Source: Calditrichota bacterium
Lineage (GTDB): Bacteria > Electryoneota > RPQS01
Length of the DNA: 64,000 nt
Direction: 5' to 3'
Assembly (NCBI GenBank): GCA_020637395.1
Contig: JACJWA010000001.1
Location: 930,001-994,000 of the forward strand
The stretch's first letter is position 1, and each line of letters opens with the position of its first letter. The notes under the pieces are model-generated. The model did not search any database and had not been told where the DNA came from. It saw only the letters and a list, made by a program, of their open reading frames with translations. Positions 33,349 through 41,018 of this stretch are shown in pieces. The position numbers were made by a program, and so were the translations under genes.

Positions 33349-34928
33349 CGCTTGCCCTCCGTGATTTGCGGAAACTTTCCAGCACGATTCGCATGCACCA
33401 CGATCCAGCCTATCGTCACAGCTACTGCGGCGAGAATGGCGCGCGCACCCCATATCCAGTTTCGAGCCGCCGAGTCCGCGACCTTTTCAAGCGTTACGAC
33501 AGACCACCATTCCGTGCTGATCCAGATAACCAGCAGCACGACAAGATAAGTAGGGGTGATGTACTTCAGAACAAACCTGAAAATGCGCGGCACCTGAATC
33601 GCGGCGCCGTGCTCCATTTCGGCAAACCCTTGCTTGATTCCCAAGACATAGGAGAAGAAGAAGACCATGATGGTCGCCGCGACAACGGGACACACCGTCG
33701 CTGCCCAGAAATCCATTTCGTCCAGCGTTCCCCATTGGATGGTGAAAACAAGGAAGGCAGTCACCAGGAAGTTCACGATTCCCATGATCGTCACGGCTTG
33801 ATTTTGTGACAGGTCGAGCTCATCCTTCAAGAATGTGATGGCGGGCTGAATCAAGGATACAGAGGACGTCACCCCCGCTATGAACAGCAGCAAGAACCAA
33901 ACGAACGCAAAGAACCCGCCAAAGGGAATCTGCTCAAAGATCAAGGGCATCGTGATGAAGCCCAAACTGAAAGAACCGCTGGAGGCGATGGATTGGGCTT
34001 GCGCCACGCCATAAAATGCCGCAGCCGCGACAATGCCAATGCTTCCGCCCAACACCACCTCGACAAACTGATTGGTTGTGGTGGCCGTCAAACTGGAAAG
34101 CACAACGTCGTCGTCTTTGCGAAGATAAGACGCGTAGGCCATAATACATCCCATGCCGACGGAAAGCGAGAAGAATATCTGACCTGTGGCCGCCAACCAG
34201 ACTTTGACGTCACTCAATGCGGACCAATTCGGATTCCACATGAAACCCAACGCGTTCGTGACGTTTCGGTCGGGAAAGGCCGGGTCGGGAGTTCCAAGCG
34301 TCAACACGCGAATTGCCAGAAGAATTCCGCACACAATCAGAATCGGCATCCCGATTCTGGTCAACTTTTCTATTCCACCCTGAATGCCTTTGTACATCAC
34401 AAAGTAGTTGATCACAAAGACAATCAGAAAGAAAACGATCGCAGGAGTATGATTGTGAAAGTAGCTGTTGCTTTCCGCGCCGATGAAGCCCGAGAAGAAG
34501 CTGCTCATTTCATTGGCCGCAATCGCGTCCTTGAATCCACCGGTTAGCGAATAGTAGGAGAACGCAAGTGTCCAGCCTTCGATGTACACGTAGTAAAAGG
34601 TGATGACCGTCGGCGCAAAAATCGCCGCGATGCCCAAGTACTTCGCCCAGGGACGGCCCTTTGCCAGACGGTGATAAACTCCAGGTCCTGTGCCGTGACT
34701 GTGCTGCCCGCCGTAGCGGCCCAGAGTCCATTCGACCCACGCCAGAGGAATTCCGAGCAGGATCATGGCGAGCAGATAGGGAATCATGAAGGCGCCGCCG
34801 CCGTTCACCGCTGCTTGGGTCGGAAAGCGAAGAAAATTCCCAAGCCCGACCGCGCTTCCGGCCACAGCGAGGATGACTCCTATTCGGGAACCCCAGTTTT
34901 CGCGTACCTTTGTGTTTGATTGTGTCAT
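33345..34928 (-). CDS. Sodium-dependent NSS/SNF-family transporter
   Basis: 527 residues with 11-12 membrane helices. The family start RENWGSRIGVILAVAGSAVGLGNFLRFPTQAAVNGGGAFMIPY holds the unwound helix 1 that binds Na+ and substrate, and GIPLAWVEWTLGRYGG is the usual helix 2. NSS members import amino acids, taurine or related amines with Na+. The 42-residue partner downstream points to the MetP-like branch (methionine or alanine), though this is inference. No promoter is obvious upstream. Confidence 0.93.
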   Translation of the reverse strand: MTQSNTKVRENWGSRIGVILAVAGSAVGLGNFLRFPTQAAVNGGGAFMIPYLLAMILLGIPLAWVEWTLGRYGGQHSHGTGPGVYHRLAKGRPWAKYLGIAAIFAPTVITFYYVYIEGWTLAFSYYSLTGGFKDAIAANEMSSFFSGFIGAESNSYFHNHTPAIVFFLIVFVINYFVMYKGIQGGIEKLTRIGMPILIVCGILLAIRVLTLGTPDPAFPDRNVTNALGFMWNPNWSALSDVKVWLAATGQIFFSLSVGMGCIMAYASYLRKDDDVVLSSLTATTTNQFVEVVLGGSIGIVAAAAFYGVAQAQSIASSGSFSLGFITMPLIFEQIPFGGFFAFVWFLLLFIAGVTSSVSLIQPAITFLKDELDLSQNQAVTIMGIVNFLVTAFLVFTIQWGTLDEMDFWAATVCPVVAATIMVFFFSYVLGIKQGFAEMEHGAAIQVPRIFRFVLKYITPTYLVVLLVIWISTEWWSVVTLEKVADSAARNWIWGARAILAAVAVTIGWIVVHANRAGKFPQITEGKR

Positions 34929-34999
34929 GACATTCCGTGGTTTGAAAGGTCAGATTTCACAGAAGTTAGCGCATATTTGTCGAAGATTCAAGGATTTTG

Positions 35000-35503
35000 T
35001 CAGCTCTTCATCAATTCGTCCGAGTCGAGGCACATCATCTGAGCCCGCGATGAGAGGCCTGAAGCAAGGTAGAGGGATTTTGCCGCCTCGTTCTGATCCG
35101 CCACAAGTAGCCAAAGCTGATCACAGTTCAGTGATGAAGCCCTTTCTTTGGCAAAGTCCATCAACGCACGGCCCAATCCTTGCCTCTGAAATCTTGATTC
35201 GACGGAAACATCCCAAATCCATAATTCCTTGTTTCCATTAAATCTATTTGTCGTCTCGTTCAGCCAGACGTGCCCAGCGTAGTCGCCAGTATCAGATCTG
35301 ACTACGAAAATGTGGCTCTCGGGCCGAAACGCGAAGTCCCGGACAAAAACCCGAAATCGCTCTCTAAGGTCTTCAAAACTCTGACCATTTCGTAAATGCA
35401 GGGAACCACAAGTCGCGCTACCGAGTTGGATAAACTGTGGCAAGTCCTGAGGCTCGAAGGGACGCAGGCTATACTGTGCTCCGTGCAATACTAACTTTAT
35501 CAT
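35000..35503 (-). CDS. GNAT-family N-acetyltransferase
   Basis: 167 residues with a GNAT fold: SLRPFEPQDLPQFIQL near the start, GHVWLNE, then LWIWDVSVESRFQRQGLGRALMDFAKERA, which holds the acetyl-CoA loop (RxxGxG/A form QRQGLG), and LVADQNEAAKSLYLASGL. The acceptor is unknown. It stands alone between the transporter and the cysteine-rich gene. Upstream is AT-rich without a ribosome site. Confidence 0.87.
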   Translation of the reverse strand: MIKLVLHGAQYSLRPFEPQDLPQFIQLGSATCGSLHLRNGQSFEDLRERFRVFVRDFAFRPESHIFVVRSDTGDYAGHVWLNETTNRFNGNKELWIWDVSVESRFQRQGLGRALMDFAKERASSLNCDQLWLLVADQNEAAKSLYLASGLSSRAQMMCLDSDELMKS

Positions 35504-35587
35504 GTTGATATTTATTATGTTAGCTCTTCTTGTGCCGCTTGCAATAGCCGTTCAATATTACTGATTCTAACTGAACGAAACTTTCGG

Positions 35588-35618
35588 GCTGAAAATCTTC
35601 AGTCCGAATGCTGAAAAT
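35588..35618 (+). promoter_or_regulatory. Paired direct repeats upstream of the cysteine-rich gene
   Basis: GCTGAAAAT occurs at 35588-35596 and 35610-35618, 22 bases apart (about two helical turns), with an inverted CTTCAG between. It may bind a regulator; no function is proven. The promoter itself is not clear. Confidence 0.35.
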
Positions 35619-35679
35619 TACAAGTGATTTTTGTAGATTGCGAGCTAATCGCGAAAGAACCCGTAACAAGGAGCTAAGT

Positions 35680-36783
35680 GTGAAGAAGTTTGGATTGATT
35701 CTCGGTTCGATGGCGGTTGTGGCCCTGCTTCTGGCCGGTGGCTACAGCTATGCAGGCGAAGGCTGTTCGTCCTCGTGTTCGTCCTCGAAGAAGGCCAGCA
35801 AAAAAGCCAAGAACTCCGCAACTGAGCAGGCCGCGACCAATGCGGTCATGACCTCCTCTGATTCGAAGGCCGCATGTGCCACGAGCTGTGATGCATCCAA
35901 GGCTTCCGCTGAAAAGGCTTCCGGAAGCTGCGGGGCCTCCAAGGCCGCAATGACGGAAGGCGCTTCCTGTTCGTCCACCAAGAATGCCGCGATGGCTGCG
36001 GGTGGTGCGTGCTGTGCAGGCAAGAACGCCAGTGCTTCGGGCGGCGCATGCTGCGCAGACAAGAACGCGAGCGCGGCAATGTCCGCCGAAGGATCGAGCT
36101 GCGCCAGCAAGTCCGCGAATGCTTCGATGACTTCGGGATCGTGTGACGCTTCCAAGTGTGCGTCCGGTGCAAAGAATGCTTCGATGACTTCGGGATCGTG
36201 TGACGCTTCCAAGTGCGCTTCCGGCGCGAAGAATGCTTCGATGGCTTCGGGATCGTGCGATGCGTCCAAGTGTGCATCCAGTGCGAAGAATGCCTCGATG
36301 GCTTCGGGTTCGTGTGATGCGTCCAAGTGTGCATCCGGTGCGAAGAATGCCTCGATGGCTGACGGTTCCTGTGCTTCGAAGGCCGGACAGTCCGCCTGCA
36401 AGGACAAGGGCTATTTCAACGCCAATGTGTACAAGGTTGAGAACGGCATGATGTACGCCGTTGCCGACGGCAAGAAGTTCGTTGTGTCCGAGAAGACACC
36501 GTACACACAGGTTGGCAATGCGCGCTTCTACTTCGCGGATGATGCTTGTGCGGTCAAGTGCAGCAACACGATGGCCTCCATGGCAGACAGCTACGTGCAT
36601 GAAGCAGCCGAGCTGGCCACGTTGGAGTCGAACGTTGTGACAGAAGGCGGCAAGAAGGTGGCGACTTGTGCGATGTCTGGCAAGTCCTTTGAAGTCACTG
36701 CCGCGACGCCTGCCGTTGTGGTGAACGGCGAGAAGCAGTACTTCTGCGGCGAAGGCTGCGCGCACCACTATATGGGCCTGTAA
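35680..36783 (+). CDS. Secreted cysteine-rich repeat protein with YHS-like C-terminus, likely metal-binding
   Basis: 367 residues from GTG 35680 with AAGGAG six bases upstream. A signal peptide (MKKFGLILGSMAVVALLLAGG) precedes a low-complexity Ala/Ser/Lys region with paired and single Cys (about 26 in all). Four copies of a 19-residue unit, KNASMTSGSCDASKCASGA, with CxxxxC pairs, run at about residues 147-223. A folded C-terminal part has two short strands-rich segments; the last, CAMSGKSFEV...GEKQYFCGEGCAHHYM, resembles YHS/TRASH metal-binding domains. I infer a periplasmic or surface metal-binding role. I know no named family. Repeat number may vary between strains. Confidence 0.75.
   Translation: MKKFGLILGSMAVVALLLAGGYSYAGEGCSSSCSSSKKASKKAKNSATEQAATNAVMTSSDSKAACATSCDASKASAEKASGSCGASKAAMTEGASCSSTKNAAMAAGGACCAGKNASASGGACCADKNASAAMSAEGSSCASKSANASMTSGSCDASKCASGAKNASMTSGSCDASKCASGAKNASMASGSCDASKCASSAKNASMASGSCDASKCASGAKNASMADGSCASKAGQSACKDKGYFNANVYKVENGMMYAVADGKKFVVSEKTPYTQVGNARFYFADDACAVKCSNTMASMADSYVHEAAELATLESNVVTEGGKKVATCAMSGKSFEVTAATPAVVVNGEKQYFCGEGCAHHYMGL
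36121..36348 (+). repeat. Four tandem 57-bp coding repeats
   Basis: Units at 36121-36177, 36178-36234, 36235-36291 and 36292-36348, nearly identical, each coding 19 residues with two Cys; a partial fifth follows. They keep several other frames open on both strands, which produces spurious long frames. Confidence 0.92.
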
Positions 36784-36806
36784 TCCCTGAATTGTTGGAT
36801 AGTTCG

Positions 36807-36843
36807 GAGGCCGCACCGGCACTCGGTGCGGCCTCTTTGTTTG
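36807..36843 (+). terminator. Strong Rho-independent terminator of the cysteine-rich gene
   Basis: AGGCCGCACCG (36808-36818) pairs with CGGTGCGGCCT (36824-36834) around GCACT; CTTTGTTTG follows. The AT-rich stretch from here to 36930 shows nothing else. Confidence 0.92.
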
Positions 36844-36930
36844 AGTGAAATCTTGTTTAACTATTTGTTTTTTATTTATTATGAATACAAGACGCGGAAT
36901 GCCCAGAGCGACTAATTGGCAACAAACCGC

Positions 36931-36959
36931 TTGACAGACTGAGGGGCGTTCCGTATATT
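36931..36959 (+). promoter_or_regulatory. Consensus promoter of the tRNA cluster
   Basis: TTGACA (36931-36936), 17-base spacer, TATATT (36954-36959), 22 bases before tRNA-Ala. Confidence 0.9.
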
Positions 36960-36981
36960 TCGGGTTCGCGCACATTGCCGA

Positions 36982-37057
<76 letters not shown>

Positions 37058-37091
37058 GACGACCCAATCTGGTCTAGAGGTTCTTTTCCGT

Positions 37092-37163
37092 GCGGGAGTA
37101 ACTCAGTGGTAGAGTTCCACGTTGCCAACGTGGCTGTCGCGGGTTCGAATCCCGTCTCCCGCT
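37092..37163 (+). tRNA. tRNA-Gly(GCC)
   Basis: Acceptor stem GCGGGAG/CTCCCGC, anticodon loop TTGCCAA (anticodon GCC), T-arm GCGGGTTCGAATCCCGT, discriminator T. CCA is not encoded. Confidence 0.96.
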
Positions 37164-37249
37164 CAATTCGCAGGAAGCTTGCCTTGCCGTTAGAAAGGTT
37201 GGGCTTCGCAAGGCGTCTTTCAGTGCGAACTCCGCCTGACGTCGTGTAT

Positions 37250-37321
37250 GGCGCCGTAGCCAAGTGGTAAGGCGGAGGTCTGCAAAACCTCTATTCAGCG
37301 GTTCGAATCCGCTCGGCGCCT
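37250..37321 (+). tRNA. tRNA-Cys(GCA)
   Basis: Acceptor stem GGCGCCG/CGGCGCC, anticodon loop CTGCAAA (anticodon GCA), T-arm GCGGTTCGAATCCGC, discriminator T. CCA is not encoded. An 86-base spacer separates it from tRNA-Gly. Confidence 0.96.
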
Positions 37322-37355
37322 CTAAGCCGCATCCGTTCCGCGACAATTCCCGTTG

Positions 37356-37441
37356 GCCGGGATGGTGAAATGGTAGACACAGGGGACTTAAAATCCCCAG
37401 GGAGCAAAACTCCCGTGCCGGTTCGAGTCCGGCTCCCGGCA
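37356..37441 (+). tRNA. tRNA-Leu(TAA)
   Basis: Acceptor stem GCCGGGA/TCCCGGC, anticodon loop CTTAAAA (anticodon TAA), long variable arm GGGAGCAAAACTCCC, T-arm CCGGTTCGAGTCCGG, discriminator A. CCA is not encoded. Confidence 0.96.
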
Positions 37442-37500
37442 CATCCGCCGTCAGTCGCGATCTCCTTGCCGCCTGCATCGTCTGCCTATGCGGTCGCGCG

Positions 37501-37532
37501 AACCGGCTCTTGAGCCGGTTGATTTGTTTTTT
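37501..37532 (+). terminator. Terminator-like hairpin between tRNA-Leu(TAA) and tRNA-Val
   Basis: AACCGGCT and AGCCGGTT flank CTTG; GATTTGTTTTTT follows. It should end the tRNA operon, yet no promoter separates it from tRNA-Val, so read-through is likely. Confidence 0.8.
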
Positions 37533-37610
<78 letters not shown>

Positions 37611-37704
37611 CCAGCGCAGGCGCTGGACCCATTTTCGCTGGAGCGAAGCACTCAAGCGAGTGGCAACCGGAACTTGTGCCGCCACCAGCGCAAGCGCTGG
37701 ACCC
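37611..37704 (+). repeat. Two tRNA-tail palindromes and further hairpins before thrS
   Basis: CCAGCGCAGGCGCTGG plus ACCC at 37611-37630 starts right after the CCA of tRNA-Val; a second copy, CCAGCGCAAGCGCTGG plus ACCC, lies at 37685-37704. Between them TTCGCTGGAGCGAA and CACTCAAGCGAGTG can also fold. The 37705-37808 remainder shows a doubled TTCCTATTT but no clear promoter. It might be a structured thrS leader. Confidence 0.6.
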
Positions 37705-37808
37705 AGCATTTAGAATATGGTCGCATAATCGGAGATAGTTTCGGGATTCCTATTTCCTGTTTCCTATTTGAACTTTTCTGAGGTATCCGTTCGTAAAGGA
37801 ACTCAACC

Positions 37809-39722
37809 ATGTCTGAACTACTGCTTGAATTGGAAGGCGGCAAGTCCGTCTCCGCACAGCCCGGCCAAAAGCCGATTGACTTTCTGCCTGAAGGTAAGGA
37901 AGTCGGAGCGAATGGTGTTTTAAGTTCGCTTCTGGATGGCGCAATTTGGGATCTGCATCGTCCGCTGATTAGTGGCGGCAAGCTGACTTTTATCGGCTTT
38001 GACAGTCCCGAAGGAAAGTTTGTTTATTGGCATTCCGCCGCGCACTTGATGGCTCACGCGATCAAGGAATTGTGGCCCGAATCGCAACTGGCGATCGGAC
38101 CGCCGATTGCCGACGGATTCTATTATGATATTGATTCGCCGCATGTCTTTTCGCAGGAAGATTTTCCTGCAATCGAAGAAAAGATGCGCGAGATTGCCAA
38201 GCGCAACCTTCCTCTGGTTCGCAAGGACCTGAAGGAAGATGCCGCGCTGAGTTTGTTCCGCGGGATGGGTGAGATGTACAAAATCGAACTCATCAACGAT
38301 CTCAACGAAGATCTGACCGTGTATGAGCAGGGCAACTTTGTGGATCTTTGCCGCGGTCCGCACTTGGATCGCACGAGCCGGATCAAGCACTTCAAGATTC
38401 TCTCGGTAGCCGGAGCGTATTGGCGCGGCGATGAGAAGAACAAGATGCTGCAAAGGCTCTATGCGACGGCTTATCCGACCAAGGAAATGCTCGATGAGCA
38501 TTTGCACCGGTTGGAGGAAGCCGCCAAGCGCGACCATCGCAAACTTGGCAAGCAACTTGATCTTTTCAGTTTTCACGGCGAATCACCGGGCGCGGTGTTC
38601 TTTCATCCGCGCGGCCAGATAATCTGGGATGAGATCACCCGCTATTGGCGCGACAAACACGCACAGTTCGGGTACAAAGAGATTCGCACTCCGTTCCTGA
38701 TGAACGAAGAGCTGTGGCACAAGTCGGGACACTATGAACACTATCGCGAGAATATGTATTTCTCCGAAGTGGATGAGCAGTCCTACGCGCTGAAGCCGAT
38801 GAATTGTCCGGGTCACTGTTTGATCTTCGGCACCCATCAGGTTTCATACCGCGACTTGCCGCTGAAATTGTGTGAATTGGGTACGGTGCACCGCTATGAA
38901 AAGAGCGGCGTGCTGCACGGACTCTTCCGCGTGCGGGTGTTCACGCAAGACGACGCGCACATCTTCGTGACGCCGGAGCAGATCGAAGAAGAAGTCGGGA
39001 AGGTCGTCAAGTTTATCTTTGACATGTACCGCGATTTCGGATTTGAAGAGTTCCGTGTGGAGCTTTCGACTCGACCGGAATCCCGCGTGGGTTCCGACGA
39101 AGTTTGGGACAAGGCCGAGTCCGCGCTTGCGAATGCGCTGAAGCAGTTGGGAGTGGAATACAAAATCAATCCCGGCGACGGTGCGTTCTACGGACCGAAG
39201 ATTGACTTCCATATCAAAGATGCGATCGGCAGAACGTGGCAGTGCGGAACCGTGCAATGCGACTTTTCGATGCCTGCGCGCTTCGATCTTGAATATGTCG
39301 GTGCGGACGGACAACGTCACACTCCGGTGATGCTGCACCGTGCGCTGTTGGGCTCGATGGAACGCTTCATCGGCATTCTGATTGAAAACTACGCCGGGGA
39401 TTTGCCGCTGTGGCTGTCGCCGGAACAGATTCGAATTCTACCCGTCTCTGACAAGACAATTGAATACGCCGCGAAGGTCACGGACGACTTGAAGTCCAAG
39501 GGTATTCGTGCTTCGCTGGACGACAGAAACGAGAAGCTCGGATTCAAGATTCGCGACGGGGAGTTGAACAAAATCCCCTATATGGCTGTCATCGGACCGA
39601 AGGAAGCCGAGAGCGAACAGCTTTCACTGCGACGCCGGAAAGAAGGCGACTTGGGAAGCATGTCCGTTGCAGAAACAACGGAACGGCTGTTGAACGAGAT
39701 CAGAACTCGCACGACGCACTAA
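37809..39722 (+). CDS. thrS: Threonyl-tRNA synthetase
   Basis: 637 residues, class II. Order: TGS domain (about 1-65), editing domain with HSAAHLMAHA and the later Cys/His (DLCRGPHL), catalytic core with motif 2 RYEKSGVLHGLFRVRVFTQDDAH and zinc-binding Cys/His (MNCPGHC), motif 3 HRALLGSMERFIGIL, and the anticodon-binding domain. It is of normal length. AAGGA lies eight bases before the ATG. It heads the classic thrS-infC-rpmI-rplT-pheS-pheT cluster. Confidence 0.98.
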   Translation: MSELLLELEGGKSVSAQPGQKPIDFLPEGKEVGANGVLSSLLDGAIWDLHRPLISGGKLTFIGFDSPEGKFVYWHSAAHLMAHAIKELWPESQLAIGPPIADGFYYDIDSPHVFSQEDFPAIEEKMREIAKRNLPLVRKDLKEDAALSLFRGMGEMYKIELINDLNEDLTVYEQGNFVDLCRGPHLDRTSRIKHFKILSVAGAYWRGDEKNKMLQRLYATAYPTKEMLDEHLHRLEEAAKRDHRKLGKQLDLFSFHGESPGAVFFHPRGQIIWDEITRYWRDKHAQFGYKEIRTPFLMNEELWHKSGHYEHYRENMYFSEVDEQSYALKPMNCPGHCLIFGTHQVSYRDLPLKLCELGTVHRYEKSGVLHGLFRVRVFTQDDAHIFVTPEQIEEEVGKVVKFIFDMYRDFGFEEFRVELSTRPESRVGSDEVWDKAESALANALKQLGVEYKINPGDGAFYGPKIDFHIKDAIGRTWQCGTVQCDFSMPARFDLEYVGADGQRHTPVMLHRALLGSMERFIGILIENYAGDLPLWLSPEQIRILPVSDKTIEYAAKVTDDLKSKGIRASLDDRNEKLGFKIRDGELNKIPYMAVIGPKEAESEQLSLRRRKEGDLGSMSVAETTERLLNEIRTRTTH

Positions 39723-39737
39723 TTTCAGGAGATTACT

Positions 39738-40271
39738 CTGCGCACACCGCCCGCCGTTGTAAAGAAAGATAAGACTCGCATCAACGAGAGCATTGTTGCG
39801 CCTGAGGTGCGGGTTATCGGCAGTGACGGTGAGCAGATCGGCGTCATGCATCCTTCCAAAGCGCTGGAGTTGGCGCGGCAGGAGGAGCTGGATCTTGTCG
39901 AAATAGCGGCCAGTGCGACTCCGCCCGTCGTGCGGATCATGGACTACGGCAAGTATAAGTATGCCGTTTCCAAAAAGGACAAGACGTCGCGAAAGAAGTC
40001 CGCAAGTTCGACGGTCAAAACGATTCGCCTTTCTCCCGCCACGGATGACCACGACCTGCTGACCAAGGCCCGGATGGTCAAGAAGTTCGTTGAAGAAGGC
40101 TCCAAGGTCAAAGTCATCATTTGGTTCCGCGGACGCATGATCACGCATCAGGAGTTTGGCGTGAGGATGATGGCGAGAATCACTGAGGAAGTTGCCGAAG
40201 TTGCCCGCCCCGAGGCACCGCCCAAGATGGAAGGGCACAATCAGTTGGTGTTAATGCTGATTAGAAAGTAA
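39738..40271 (+). CDS. infC: Translation initiation factor IF-3, non-canonical CTG start
   Basis: 177 residues when started at CTG 39738, six bases after AGGAG; this restores the normal N-terminal domain (VVKKDKTRINESIVAPEVRVIGSDGEQ). An internal GTG at 39807 would remove the conserved N-terminal strand. The linker Lys-rich region and the C-terminal domain (KTIRLSPATDDHDLLTKARMVKKFVEEGSKVKVIIWFRGR) are standard. In E. coli infC starts with AUU and IF-3 represses itself by rejecting that start; CTG here suggests the same loop (inference). Confidence 0.93.
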   Translation: MRTPPAVVKKDKTRINESIVAPEVRVIGSDGEQIGVMHPSKALELARQEELDLVEIAASATPPVVRIMDYGKYKYAVSKKDKTSRKKSASSTVKTIRLSPATDDHDLLTKARMVKKFVEEGSKVKVIIWFRGRMITHQEFGVRMMARITEEVAEVARPEAPPKMEGHNQLVLMLIRK

Positions 40272-40290
40272 ACTGGAAATAGAGGGTACC

Positions 40291-40488
40291 ATGCCCAAGA
40301 TGAAAACCAAGCGCTCGATGGCGAAGCGGTGCAAAGTCACCGGATCCGGAAAGATCGTCTTTTACAAGACGCGCCGTCGGCACAAATTGACGCACAAAAC
40401 GACCGCGCACAAGAACCGCCTGACCGGCACGCAGACCTTTGAGGGTGGGGAAGAGACCAAGGTCAAGCGAATGATGGGTATGGCGTAG
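40291..40488 (+). CDS. rpmI: Ribosomal protein L35
   Basis: 65 residues, highly basic: MPKMKTKRSMAKRCKVTGSG, RRRHKLTHKTTAHKNRL. It follows infC by 19 bases. A component of the 50S subunit. Confidence 0.97.
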   Translation: MPKMKTKRSMAKRCKVTGSGKIVFYKTRRRHKLTHKTTAHKNRLTGTQTFEGGEETKVKRMMGMA

Positions 40489-40533
40489 TTTGAATCTGCC
40501 GCCGAGTGCCCAACGGTGTCGGCTCATTTCAAA
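40489..40533 (+). promoter_or_regulatory. Hairpin between rpmI and rplT
   Basis: TTTGAA (40489-40494) with TTCAAA (40528-40533), and inside it GCCGA (40501-40505) with TCGGC (40519-40523). It may be a site for ribosomal-protein feedback; no T-run follows. Confidence 0.35.
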
Positions 40534-40572
40534 CATTCACTCTGTATTTTGAAAATCTTTCAGGTATAAATC

Positions 40573-40923
40573 ATGCCAAGATCAACTAACAACCCCGCCG
40601 CGCGTCGCCGGAAGAATAAGGTCTTCAAGGCGGCAAAGGGTTATGTGGGGCGCCGCGGCACGCTGATTCGTGCGGCCACGGAAACCGTGGAAAAGGCCTG
40701 GGCACGCAGCTTCGGCGATCGCCGCAAGAAAAAACGCGTGTACCGAAACTTGTGGGTGGTGCGTATCAACGCCGCCGCTCGCGAACAGGGACTTTCATAT
40801 TCCCGATTTATCAGCGGGCTGAAGCAGCAAGGAATCGCCCTTGATCGTCGTCAGCTCGCCGAGTTGGCCGTGCATGATCCGCAGGGCTTCAAGCACTTGA
40901 CCGATGCGGTCAAGGCGGCTTAA
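40573..40923 (+). CDS. rplT: Ribosomal protein L20
   Basis: 116 residues: MPRSTNNPAARRRKNKVFKA, KGYVGRRGTLIRAATETVEKAW, RNLWVVRINAAAREQGLSYSRFISGLKQQGI. The N-terminal half resembles FCB L20 more than the E. coli form. Needed early in 50S assembly, and in other bacteria a repressor of its own operon. Confidence 0.97.
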   Translation: MPRSTNNPAARRRKNKVFKAAKGYVGRRGTLIRAATETVEKAWARSFGDRRKKKRVYRNLWVVRINAAAREQGLSYSRFISGLKQQGIALDRRQLAELAVHDPQGFKHLTDAVKAA

Positions 40924-40964
40924 GCCAAGCCAGCAGGCCGTTACTTATTGCGCAATTGTTGACG

Positions 40965-41004
40965 GGCGATTCCTGCTCCGCAGGGATCGCCTTTCTCTTT
41001 TTTT
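40965..41004 (+). terminator. Strong terminator between rplT and pheS
   Basis: Twelve pairs, GGCGATTCCTGC (40965-40976) with GCAGGGATCGCC (40980-40991) and one G-T pair, then TTTCTCTTTTTTT. No leader peptide, T-box or new promoter is visible, so pheST must be reached by read-through or by an unseen promoter. Confidence 0.9.
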
Positions 41005-41018
41005 GACCCACGAGACTC

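Noticed and set aside
36121..36348. CRISPR-like regular repeats
   Set aside because: The four units are contiguous, lack spacers and encode an in-frame 19-residue protein repeat.
37611..37808. T-box riboswitch before thrS
   Set aside because: No T-box sequence, specifier loop or terminator/antiterminator pair is visible.
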